A DNA stretch of 64,000 bases, taken from positions 372,001-436,000 of the forward strand of contig BLLK01000062.1 of the NCBI GenBank assembly GCA_021927905.1. The letters run 5' to 3'. The DNA comes from Chaetoceros tenuissimus. Taxonomy: Eukaryota > Bacillariophyta > Thalassiosirophyceae > Chaetocerotales > Chaetocerotaceae. A program made the translations under genes and the position numbers. A model generated the notes under the pieces. That model did not search any database and had not been told where the DNA came from. It saw only the letters and a list, made by a program, of their open reading frames with translations. This document shows positions 51,935 through 63,133 of this stretch, piece after piece; the stretch's first letter is position 1, and each line of letters opens with the position of its first letter.

Positions 51935-53388
51935 ATGAGTATGGTTCTAAGCAAGTCCATTTCCAGAGTAGCAGCAGGGCGCCAGATTACTAGATTCAGA
52001 AATGGATCATCAATTTGCATCCTAAACGTACATTCAAGAAGCTATGCTCCTGTCAAAACTCCTTTCATAAACAATATTAACTTGAGTGACTCTCTCCGGC
52101 TATTCTCCACCGATAACAAGGCCAACCTCGGTCAAGAATATTATGAAAAGGCTAAACAACATTTACGTCAACATGAAAAATCTCTACAAGAAAAACAACA
52201 ACAACGAGAAAATCAACAGTACGACTCTAAAAGTGGATAACTAGTAGTTAAAAAGATTGTCAATCAAGTTCGTCAAGAGCGTAAAGAACAATTGAATGGA
52301 GTTGAAATTCATCACTCACAAAAGTCAAGGAGAAAGCGAATGATTTAGAGTTGGCAAAGGAGTATATGCAAATTGCTGCATTTCGGTATGGATTCAATCA
52401 TGCCATCGTATCACTTGCCAATGATTTATTGACTCAACAAGATTTTAGTTTGGAAAAGGAGTTGAAACATGTTTATGGTTTAGATCGCAATGATTTAGTT
52501 TTTGATTTGGGAGAGTTGCAACATTGTCCTAGTGGAGCTCATATAGCTATGAAACTGTATGAATTCGCTGGAGCGAATGATTGTGCTGAAGCGTGGTTTA
52601 ATCTCGGTCATTTGCTTTGGACGGGACATGAAATTGAAAATAATGTAGAGAAAAGTATAGAAGCTGATGTGGAAAGGGCGATGGAATGTTTTGAAAAGGC
52701 TGTGATTCTTGGTGATGACGATGCAAAATATTTCATGGGTGTGACGTATCTTGGGCAAGAAGAAGAAGATGTTGAATGCTATGAATCCCTTCTAGATACA
52801 AGAAGAAAAGGTTTGCAATATATACAAGAAGCTGCTGATAATGGACATACAGGTGCACTATACTATCTTGCCCTATTGTATAGAAATGGAGATGACGATT
52901 TGGAAATTCAACCGTCTCTCGATCTATTCCAAGAGTACCTCAATGAGGCATATGAGGCATGTGATGGTGGCGAAGCTGACTCTTTATTCCTGAGAGGTCA
53001 CTGTAGGTATCACGGTGATGATCAACATGTAGGTTTCGCTATTGAATATCCTGACTATGGAATTATGGATTGCGCAACACCTGCAACGTACAATTCAGTC
53101 TTTTGGAGAATCAATGACAATCCTCTTGGTGTAACGCATATCGACATTCACGGTAATCAATACATTTTGAAGGAAGTGTATCAAATGCCGCAGGAAATTC
53201 GAGCAATGACACCTGCCTCAACCGTACATGCAACTACCGATATTTACAGTGCTCGAGGCGATGGCTTCTTAGTTGTGGATATTACAGATAACACTGTCGC
53301 ATGTGAAATGAGAGGATATGACTATAGTAATGCAGGAAATGGTTCTTTGGATGTGACTAAATGGAAGATAGCCATTGATATATCGTGA
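51935..53388 (+). pseudogene. Chimera: mitochondrial Sel1-type gene joined to the PhoD C-terminus
   Basis: The first part (51935..52240) encodes a mitochondrial presequence-like N-terminus (MSMVLSKSISRVAAGRQITR) and a Gln/Lys-rich helix, ending at a TAA. Related coding text continues through a frame change near 52320 into a long open frame with Sel1-type repeats (AMECFEKAVILGDDDAKYFM, GLQYIQEAADNGHTGALYYL). At about 53017, in the text CRYHGDDQHVGF, it switches to the last 120 residues of the PhoD protein (EYPDYGIMDCATPATYNSVF to the stop). The PhoD piece lacks the main active site. The join probably used a GATCAACATG-type microhomology. Bases 53389..53560 continue with the PhoD downstream region. 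The host gene is broken by one stop and one frameshift unless an unseen intron removes them. Confidence 0.65.
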
Positions 53389-53932
53389 GAAGTCTGTAAA
53401 AGATGTTACTATTGGACATGTTGTCAATCAAGCAATCAGCCAATGTGCTACTTCAATGGTGAATCGTGTCAAAGCTGTAAACAAAGGATCCACAAGAGCC
53501 CTTTGAAGATTGTATGTGCTCGGGCAGACTTTGCATCATGTTGACATTCTTTATCAATCACTCAAACCGGATTAAGCGAATAGGGTTTTAGATCAGCTCA
53601 TTGTACTCACTTGGAGTCATCGCTACTTCTTTCAGGATCGAAAGCAGTTGCTCCTCAAAATTTTTTGCATTGGTTTATAGTCTAATTACTTCAGTGAAAG
53701 TCCAAGACAGGCCACAAACCAGAAGAGGAGTAAATTTCTTTTATAATACAAATATAAAATTCTATACTCTACATTCTTTGTCGTAATTACATCCTAACCA
53801 TTGATATCTAAGTACCTAAATACAAGTAATGAACATATGGATATCCTAGAAGAGTGAGACTCTATCAGGTAAAAAGAAGCGATTCCCAAAGGAAGTGTAT
53901 CTAGTCTCATGATAAGATATTACAAATAATAC
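53389..53932. other. Copy of PhoD downstream sequence, then unique DNA
   Basis: Bases 53395..53560 resemble 35962..36125 (SVKDV-TIGHVVNQAISQC coding relic). The rest shows no coding signal. Confidence 0.55.
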
Positions 53933-54739
53933 TCATTCAACTTCGCCCATCATTGTCAGAATGTTTCTGGTAACCATCTTTGCGGCAATCTTCTTTTCGG
54001 TAACATCTCCTGCGTATGGATTTTCGCGCAAGTACTGAGATGGAGTGGTGCCAGCTTCGTTTTCGTCTTGGAAAGCTTGAAGGCCTTTCTCGTTCACAAT
54101 GGCAAGAATATCTTCCAACTTTGGTTGGAAGGAAGCACAAATTCTGTGAAGAGAGTACTCCTCGCCTTTATTTAGGTGACTACAGATGAGACTGTAAAAT
54201 GGTAGATTAGTAGTAACTCGAATGCTTGGAATAAATGTGGGAGAAGGTGGTATTTTTGTTCCCTTTGGAACACAAATGATATCCCTGGGATTCCTTACAA
54301 ATGCACAGACTTTCATTTCTTCACAATTTGGAGGAATGAATACACTTGAGAGCTTGTTATGAAGAAATGCCCCGGGTCCAATTACTTTCAAGTTTGTCGT
54401 TGGAAGCTTGAGGTTAGAGATTTTGTTGCAAGCAAACGCAGCACATCCAACTTCAACCAGCTTAGAGTCATCTTGCATGATTACTCTTTCGATGCTGCAT
54501 TTGAAGAAGGTGAGAGGAGGGATCACTTCGACATGAGGTTCAATAATGACTTGCTGCCAAGATTCTCTCTCTTTCCAATCATAGTGTAATGGTTGCCCAT
54601 ATTCCGAAGGGTCGGACTTCAACAGTGCCACCACAGGAACTCTCCCTGAGGAGGAAACCTTGGAACGAATTCTATCATCGAAAAGAATAGAACCATCGTA
54701 AAAGACAGTCTTTAGACCATCTACCATCTCAATTCTCAT
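53933..54739 (-). CDS. BspA-type leucine-rich-repeat protein, divergent member
   Basis: 268 residues from the ATG at 54739 (MRIEMVDGLKTVFYDGS). It has the same plan as the members at 13835 and 27082: a KERESWQQVIIEPHVEVIPP segment, BspA repeats (VEVGCAAFACNKISNLKLP, SSVFIPPNCEEMKVCAFV), then the C-terminal module with YSLHRICASFQP, TTPSQYLRENPYA and a final LTMMGEVE. It is the most diverged of the three. Single exon, intact. Copy 3 of the dispersed element starts about 90 bases upstream. Confidence 0.83.
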   Translation of the reverse strand: MRIEMVDGLKTVFYDGSILFDDRIRSKVSSSGRVPVVALLKSDPSEYGQPLHYDWKERESWQQVIIEPHVEVIPPLTFFKCSIERVIMQDDSKLVEVGCAAFACNKISNLKLPTTNLKVIGPGAFLHNKLSSVFIPPNCEEMKVCAFVRNPRDIICVPKGTKIPPSPTFIPSIRVTTNLPFYSLICSHLNKGEEYSLHRICASFQPKLEDILAIVNEKGLQAFQDENEAGTTPSQYLRENPYAGDVTEKKIAAKMVTRNILTMMGEVE

Positions 54740-54827
54740 GTTGGGCTTTGTGATGGAATGACTTCATGCCGCTAACTGTGGACTGTGGACTGAGATGCAG
54801 AGATGCCTTGAAGCTACAGTACAGCTC

Positions 54828-57800
54828 TCTACTGTCTCACAGTCAACTGTTTCCCGTAACCTATTATTTCCGAATGAAATTCGTTGGTTTTGATATTATT
54901 TTGCAATAATATCAAGACTCCAATCATCTGTCCTTTAAATCCTACATCCAGAACTTTTTGCTCTTTCTTTCTTTTCACATTTCTTGAAATCATTTTTCTC
55001 TTGAAGCTAATAAGCTAATAGAAAAGAACACCTTATTTCACTCTCCTACTACCTTCGCTTTCTCGAAAAACAATGATTTTCCTATTTTTGAAGCGTCTCC
55101 TCACGAAAACCCTTCTTCATCAACTAACAATCTTTCCTCGTGAGACTCATTATTATGAATCTTGACTACATTTTGGTAGGAATCTAGCTGGCTTCTGTAT
55201 TGTTGTTTGGGGAAACCGTCCTCAAATGATGGTTTGCATTCTTTTCCTGGCAATGTTTGTTTTGCCAATTTTAAATGTCAACTCTATTCAATCACATAAA
55301 TGAAAGTTACATCAGAGCCGAGTTTCTTCTTATTTACTAAATACTCTCTTGAAGCTAATAAGCTAATAGAAAAGAACACCTTATTTCACTCTCCTACTAC
55401 CTTCGCTTTCTCGAAAAACAATGATTTTCCTATTTTTGAAGCGTCTCCTCACGAAAACCCTTCTTCATCAACTAACAATCTTTCCTCGTGAGACTCATTA
55501 TTATGAATCTTGACTACATTTTGGTAGGAATCTAGCTGGCTTCTGTATTGTTGTTTGGGGAAACCGTCCTCAAATGATGGTTTGCATTCTTTTCCTGGCA
55601 ATGTTTGTTTTGCCAATTTTAAATGTCAACTCTATTCAATCACATAAATGAAAGTTACATCAGAGCCGAGTTTCTTCTTATTTACTAAATACTCTCTTGA
55701 AGCTAATAAGCTAATAGAAAAGAACACCTTATTTCACTCTCCTACTACCTTCGCTTTCTCGAAAAACAATGATTTTCCTATTTTTGAAGCGTCTCCTCAC
55801 GAAAACCCTTCTTCATCAACTAACAATCTTTCCTCGTGAGACTCATTATTATGAATCTTGACTACATTTTGGTAGGAATCTAGCTGGCTTCTGTATTGTT
55901 GTTTGGGGAAACCGTCCTCAAATGATGGTTTGCATTCTTTTCCTGGCAATGTTTGTTTTGCCAATTTTAAATGTCAACTCTATTCAATCACATAAATGAA
56001 AGTTACATCAGAGCCGAGTTTCTTCTTATTTACTAAATACTCTCTTGAAGCTAATAAGCTAATAGAAAAGAACACCTTATTTCACTCTCCTACTACCTTC
56101 GCTTTCTCGAAAAACAATGATTTTCCTATTTTTGAAGCGTCTCCTCACGAAAACCCTTCTTCATCAACTAACAATCTTTCCTCGTGAGACTCATTATTAT
56201 GAATCTTGACTACATTTTGGTAGGAATCTAGCTGGCTTCTGTATTGTTGTTTGGGGAAACCGTCCTCAAATGATGGTTTGCATTCTTTTCCTGGCAATGT
56301 TTGTTTTGCCAATTTTAAATGTCAACTCTATTCAATCACATAAATGAAAGTTACATCAGAGCCGAGTTTCTTCTTATTTACTAAATACTCTCTTGAAGCT
56401 AATAAGCTAATAGAAAAGAACACCTTATTTCACTCTCCTACTACCTTCGCTTTCTCGAAAAACAATGATTTTCCTATTTTTGAAGCGTCTCCTCACGAAA
56501 ACCCTTCTTCATCAACTAACAATCTTTCCTCGTGAGACTCATTATTATGAATCTTGACTACATTTTGGTAGGAATCTAGCTGGCTTCTGTATTGTTGTTT
56601 GGGGAAACCGTCCTCAAATGATGGTTTGCATTCTTTTCCTGGCAATGTTTGTTTTGCCAATTTTAAATGTCAACTCTATTCAATCACATAAATGAAAGTT
56701 ACATCAGAGCCGAGTTTCTTCTTATTTACTAAATACTCTCTTGAAGCTAATAAGCTAATAGAAAAGAACACCTTATTTCACTCTCCTACTACCTTCGCTT
56801 TCTCGAAAAACAATGATTTTCCTATTTTTGAAGCGTCTCCTCACGAAAACCCTTCTTCATCAACTAACAATCTTTCCTCGTGAGACTCATTATTATGAAT
56901 CTTGACTACATTTTGGTAGGAATCTAGCTGGCTTCTGTATTGTTGTTTGGGGAAACCGTCCTCAAATGATGGTTTGCATTCTTTTCCTGGCAATGTTTGT
57001 TTTGCCAATTTTAAATGTCAACTCTATTCAATCACATAAATGAAAGTTACATCAGAGCCGAGTTTCTTCTTATTTACTAAATACTCTCTTGAAGCTAATA
57101 AGCTAATAGAAAAGAACACCTTATTTCACTCTCCTACTACCTTCGCTTTCTCGAAAAACAATGATTTTCCTATTTTTGAAGCGTCTCCTCACGAAAACCC
57201 TTCTTCATCAACTAACAATCTTTCCTCGTGAGACTCATTATTATGAATCTTGACTACATTTTGGTAGGAATCTAGCTGGCTTCTGTATTGTTGTTTGGGG
57301 AAACCGTCCTCAAATGATGGTTTGCATTCTTTTCCTGGCAATGTTTGTTTTGCCAATTTTAAATGTCAACTCTATTCAATCACATAAATGAAAGTTACAT
57401 CAGAGCCGAGTTTCTTCTTATTTACTAAATACTCTCTTGAAGCTAATAAGCTAATAGAAAAGAACACCTTATTTCACTCTCCTACTACCTTCGCTTTCTC
57501 GAAAAACAATGATTTTCCTATTTTTGAAGCGTCTCCTCACGAAAACCCTTCTTCATCAACTAACAATCTTTCCTCGTGAGACTCATTATTATGAATCTTG
57601 ACTACATTTTGGTAGGAATCTAGCTGGCTTCTGTATTGTTGTTTGGGGAAACCGTCCTCAAATGATGATTTGCATTCTTTTCCTGGCAATGTTTGTTTTG
57701 CCAATTTTAAATGTCAACTCTATTCAATCACATAAATGAAAGTTACATCAGAGCCGAGTTTCTTCTTATTTACTAAATACTCTTTCCCCATGTTTTTCCA

Positions 57801-58095
57801 ACTCAGCGGGTGACAATGATCATGATCCATGGCACTGGTGGTAATTTTGTAAAAAAGTTTAAAAAAAGAATGAGAAGACCTCTAGACCTCTACTTTTCGA
57901 CTACTCTACAATGGCAAAATTCTACGTCATCCATGGGATTGCTGTTGTTTGGAAAAATCAGGAATGATGTGAATTAATTTTTCAACTCTTCCAATTTATT
58001 GAAAATAAAAATGCCTCTTTCTCATCATTCGTCTTGTCTAAATAGGCGCATAACCTAGTAGAACATTGAAAAAGTCGTAGGAACCGATGATTCTT
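54828..58095 (+). repeat. Dispersed noncoding element, copy 3, enlarged by an internal array
   Basis: It starts TCTCACAGTCAACTGTTTCC like copy 2 and ends near GCATAACCTAGTAGAACATT. The left part (54828..54997) is closest to copy 1 in places (CGAATGAAATTCGTTGGTTT). The middle is expanded into eight 348-base units. The part from 57831 is nearly identical to copy 2, because the 19-kb duplication begins there. So this copy is a hybrid of two element lineages. Confidence 0.85.
54998..57781 (+). repeat. Array of eight 348-base tandem repeats
   Basis: Units start at 54998, 55346, 55694, 56042, 56390, 56738, 57086 and 57434. The array length is exactly 8 x 348. I found one base difference, in the last unit (GATGATTTG for GATGGTTTG near 57667). 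The unit corresponds to the middle of the dispersed element, which is single-copy at the other two loci. Each unit contains a 63-codon frame that is only a product of repetition. The array is very young or strongly homogenised. Confidence 0.97.
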
Positions 58096-58762
58096 CATAA
58101 CTCTCTTCTTCTTTTGACCGCTATCCGACTATCGCTTGAAATATTATTACAAGGCAATGACTTTCAGTTTTGAGTTCACATAACATGAACATGAACTTGA
58201 ACATGAAAGGGTGTCGGAGCAACAACTGAAATTCTATATCTTGAAATCACATACATTCTTCTGACATAGTACCCATTTGCATTAGCCTCTACCCTTTACT
58301 TCTTATGATAGCTACAAACCATAAATATATTTTTATAAAATTGTATTTATTCTAGAATCTAGAATGTTCAGGTACTATTGTTGTTGTACAATTTCTCATT
58401 TTAGAAATTAATACAAAATGAAAAACCAATTCCTGTGAAAGAGGCCTTTTGACGTCATTGCCTTCTGCTTTTTCGTCGTTACGAAAGATCCACATAACAC
58501 ATCCATCATGAAAGCAAGAAATGAAGCAATTCAACTCCTCCTATCTTGAGTTCAATAGAATACTACATATCAGTCTAACCAGAATATTACCAGTACGCAT
58601 ATACGATAGATATACATTTGTACCATTAGCGTTTAGAGGGACGAGGGCGGCAGCAGTGAACAAGCAAGTCATCCAAGTTTCATTACGTACAGATTGCATC
58701 CATCAAAAGAAGGATAACTCGCTCGTCATTGATATTCTTCGCATATAGGAATCAACTGAAAC

Positions 58763-61700
58763 ATGTCATCTACCGCCTATTCAGAGCTCAAAAGAGCAAC
58801 TCAGTCTCTTTTTGATCAAAACCTAGAGCCGACTTTCGAAGCATTTCAATACTACTTCCCACATGTTATCAAGGACGAGATGCAGTTTTCATCTGTTACA
58901 ATGAAAGTGGATTGGTTCAAACACAAACATATAGAAACAGAGAGGCAGAAAGGCATCGATGTGACTTTGGTTCCTTTTCAAAGGCCAGTAACTGATACGG
59001 CTACTCACAAGAAATCTAGGAAAATAGCAGCTAATCGTGTGAGCCTATCACCGAGAAATGAAGATATATCCAATGCCTCACATCGCGGATGCAATGACGA
59101 CGTAGAGAGACACGTTGCGGATGTAGCTCTAGGATCTGTGCATGAAGGGGGGTGCGATAGAGAGAGTATGACTATGCAAGAGAAGGACACATGTTGCAAG
59201 AGAAAGTTGAGAAAGATTTCTCTCGATTCTTCAACTGTATCTTTTGCTCCACGTGAATCCACTGAAGAAGAATCGATTGCTCCAAACAAAACAGAGGTTA
59301 AAGAATCATCGAGTGAATCTAGGGGAAATGATTGTAATAAAGTACTTGATGCTAGTCTGACTACTTTACCCATCAAGAAGAGAAAATTTCATATGCTTCC
59401 CAGCAATTCTACTCGGCCATTGGATGAAAGCGAATCAGTTGAAGCGGTTGCTGATCTAGAAATGCAAACAGTTTCACAGTCACAAAGAAATTCTTTCACA
59501 GTTATAGATGAAGGTGTACTTTCTTCCTTTAGTGAACGGAGAAATATCGAGAAACTTCGTGGCACTCTGACAAAATCTCCGAATGAACAAGAGGCGGAAA
59601 AGGGGGTTCGTCCAGTAACACCAACAGATGATGAGTCATCGCTAGGTTCCAGGAGAGGTCAAGCTTCGGAGACACAAGATGCATCTGTCAAGAAAAGAAA
59701 GGATCACGAGGCTAGTAATCACGACCAAGATGAACTTGGAAAGCATTAACAGATACGCAAGAAGACCAAACTTCGTATCAAGATTTCAAAACCTCACATG
59801 AAGAAAAAGCAGCTCGATAAGATTTCTGCAGATAATTCTATTGTGAATACGGAGGCTCCTATGAAGGAAGGCCCTTCTCGTACTTCAAATGCTTGTGTAG
59901 TTTCAATTGCAGCTTCGAGATCAAAAAAGTCTGAAACAGCAAGCGCAGGAAGCATCTGTTCTGAAAATAATATCGAAATGGCCAAAGATGATTTATTAGA
60001 CTCTTCGTTTCTACTGAGAAAGGAAAGTGCAAACTCTACTTTGTCCGCAAGCGGATATGAAAAACAACTAGGCACCTTGATCAATGACCCAATGCTAAAG
60101 TCTAGAAAGGACGAAGAAAGAAATATGAAAGCTACCTCAAATCATCAGCAGAAGACCGCGAGCAGCATTTCGAATGTAAGTACATTTAGTTTTGATCATT
60201 CGTGCACATCTCTACAAGCTCTCAATCTGAATGACCTTTGTCAATCTAATTCTATTATCGCTGCTAATAACTCAAATCTCCCATAGTCTCGACACGCTAG
60301 ACTAAACGCAGACCATAGAACAGCCAATTCAAACCCACTAACGCAACAACATCACTTGCAACAATTGATGTCGTCATACCAACAGGCTGTAGCTACATAT
60401 CATGTAGATGTTGTACACCCAATGATCTCAAGAGTTGAAGAGGACACAACTAAGCATCAGCATATTGATGTCCAGAATATACTTCAAGATGAAGCTGAAG
60501 CAGAAAGCACATGTAATTCTACCAGTATTTCAAATCCTGAGGTGCTTGAATGTGATGATTCATTGAAGGCATGTCTAGGTACAAATACCATTCATGTAGA
60601 GTTGCCATCAAAGCCTATCCGTTTCTTGAAAGCAAATGACGAAGAAGGGTACAAGAAAGTCAAGGAGATCATTGAAGGAATGGTCGATAGAGGAATCCAA
60701 CAGCCGGGAATCGAGTTCTATGAAAAGTACCCAGATCTGACAAGCAAGTATGAGAAACAAAGTCTAGTAAAAGGAATTTCTTATTTTTCTACTAAATACA
60801 AGGCTAAGAAGGCTTCTTTTCCAGGAAGGAAGGACTCGTCTTCCACTGTTCATGACGACGCCTCTAAACATCATGATGTAAAAAATGCTGCTCTTCAAAA
60901 TGAAGCTCAAACACAATCTTCTTTTGATGCATCCATGGGATTGAATGAAGAGAGAACTGTGCCAGAAAAAGTGAATGCTTCCCTAAAGTCTAGTCACCTT
61001 CTAAACATCTATGATTCTGATCAAGACTATAGTGCAACTTTGCCGAAGGAAAGAGAAAAAATCCATGACATGGCTGAGAGGTCTATTCAACCTAATCACG
61101 CTAATACTGAGTTTCAATTTGCAAAGAAAGATACAACGGCAACAACCAATTCGCCTCAACGACTAACTGCAATTGCTGAAAAAGTTCGTAGCTCCAAGGC
61201 CAAGAAAGCAGCCACGGAATGGAAAGAACAATCAATATCACATCCTCAAGACGAAGCAAGAAAGAGGCTTCTTATCCCTTTCAAAAAATGGAATGATGAA
61301 GAAGGATACATGAAGGTCAAGGAAATCATTGAAGGAATGATGGATGAAGGCATCCAACATCCAGCTAGCAAGTTCTACAAAAAGTATCCAGAGCTAACAA
61401 GCAAGTATGAGAAACAAAGTCTATCACATGGAATTTCTCGTTTTTGTACTAATCATATAGCTAAGAAGAATGCTCTTTTACCGCAAAACAAGGACTCATC
61501 TTCACCTATTGAGGACGATGCGTCTAAACATCCGCATATTGATGATTCATTGAAGGCGTGTCTAGGTACAGATCCCGTGCATGTCGAGTTGCCATCCAAG
61601 CCTATCCATTTCACAAAAGCAAATGACGAAGAAGGGTACATGAAGGTAAAGAGGATAATCGAAGGAATGGTCGATAAAGGAATCCAACAGCCGGGAATCG

Positions 61701-63133
61701 AGTTCTACGAAAAGTATCCAGATCTGACAAGCAAGTATGAGAGAAAAAGTCTAACAAATAGGATTTCTACGTTTTCTACTAAATACAAGGCTAAGAAGGA
61801 TGCTTTACTAGGAAGGAAGGACTCGTCTTCCACTGTTCATGACGATGTCTCTAACCATCAGCAAATGGAGGTAAAAGATGCTACCCTTCAAGATGAAGGT
61901 GATATACAAACTTCATGTGATGCAGCCATGAGATTGAATGAGCAGAATACTATGGAAAAGTCTAGTCAACTTGAAAACATCCATTATTCTGATCAAGACT
62001 ATAGTGCGACTTTGCCGAAGGAGAGAGAAGAAGATCATGACATTGCTGAGAAATCTATTCAACCCAATCATACCAATACCGAATATCAATTTGCGAACAC
62101 ATTTATTGAAGAGCAACATGCCATTATGAGCACGATCAAACTTTCAGCAAAGACAACAAACCATTCGCCTCAACAGCTAGCTAGCACCTCCACTGATGTT
62201 ATGAATGTAAGTGATGATCAAGGGGACGCAAAATCTATGTGTGATTCAACAAATTTGGAGCAGACCTTCAAGCCAATCCATTTCAAAAAAACAAAGGACG
62301 AAGTAGGCTTTCTAAAGGTCAAAGAGATCATTCATGGTATGATGGATGAAGGAGTAGAAGATCCCCAGAAGGAATTCTTCAAAAAGCACCCATCTTTAGC
62401 AAACAAGTACGAGAAAGGTAGTATAAGACGTGGTGTTCACTCGTTCTGCAGAAACTATAATATCAAGAAGGCTAATGAAGAAAAGAAGAAGCAATCACTT
62501 CTCCTTGTGCAGGAGAAACAAGGAATGCTTCATGCCAAGGCTAAGATTGGACTTGAGAAGTACTGTTCCTCTCTCAAGACTTCCGTGTCTTCTCCGGAAG
62601 TTGAAGGAAAGATCCAAGCTGATGACAAGACCAAGCTCGAGGGAGCTATCGATGAGACTCTTCAGTGGCTTGACTCCAATCATTTTGCAGAGAAGGAAGA
62701 GTTCGAGGAGAAGCAGAATACACTTGAGGCAATCGCTGCACCGTTGTTTGAATATTTGAAGGCTTTAGACACTAAAAAGTGCGTTGTCAATGAAGATACA
62801 AATTTCACGCATCAATATGCCGATGAAAATGCATTATCAGAACAGAGCAAGCCTATCCAAATCACTGAGTTTGACAAGTTCCTCGAGGACAAGGCAAAAT
62901 CACTAGCAGAATGGATCTTAGTTGAAATCATCAAAATTAATTCTGCAAATGTCAGGTCGAAATGCAAGGAGTATGCTGATGAGCTCATCAAGCTTGGATT
63001 CTACGACAAAGAGATGATGAAGAACTTTTGCACAGTCGAGATAATTGATTCCGAGGATTTTACATCATTCATGAAATTGGCGCATCGTCTGTCTTTGAAG
63101 AAATGGTTGTTGGAGCATGGGGCATCCAAGTGA
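58763..63133 (+). CDS. Long protein with unknown helical repeats, an HSP70 lid and a SAM-like end, copy B (intact)
   Basis: Proposed exons 58763..59614, 59753..60175 and 60287..63133, giving 1,373 residues. The second intron (111 bases, GTAAGT...CCATAG, stop within) is strong. The first (138 bases, CCA|GTAACA donor, TTAACAG acceptor) is weaker but removes an in-frame TAA at 59747 and keeps the frame. A helical domain of about 68 residues occurs at about 534-601, 755-821, 863-931 and 1087-1154 (NDEEGYKKVKEIIEGMVDRG, FYEKYPDLTSKYEKQSL, FSTKYKAKK), with a diverged copy at 6-60. It looks like a helix-turn-helix fold. Residues 1176-1251 match the HSP70 C-terminal lid (GLEKYCSSLKTSV, ETLQWLDSN, AEKEEFEEKQNTLE). 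Residues 1313-1368 are SAM-like (YADELIKLGFYDKEMMKNFC). Ser/Thr-rich disordered linkers join them. Likely nuclear; function unknown. Confidence 0.7.
62537..62764 (+). other. HSP70 C-terminal lid segment within the long gene
   Basis: About 76 codons that align with the alpha-helical lid of cytosolic HSP70 (GLE-Y, WLD-N, AEKEEFE-KQ-ELE). Codon use changes here towards C/G-ending codons (CTC, AAG, ATC, GAC, GAG), typical of highly expressed genes, unlike the A/T-ending codons around it. The ATPase and beta-sandwich domains are absent. The matching segment in copy A is 44758..44985. Confidence 0.75.

Noticed and set aside
55300-57579. Seven identical 63-residue frames spaced 348 bases apart
   Set aside because: They follow only from the noncoding tandem array. 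The homologous single-copy DNA at 27.4 and 38.3 kb does not keep the frame.
54998-57781. Could the repeat array be a CRISPR or a satellite centromere?
   Set aside because: There are no unique spacers between the units, and eight copies embedded in a gene-bearing region do not suggest a centromere.
60176-60286. In-frame TAG at 60284 as a stop-codon read-through site
   Set aside because: It is the last part of a strong GT-AG intron (GTAAGT donor, CCATAG acceptor) of 111 bases that keeps the frame, so normal splicing explains it.
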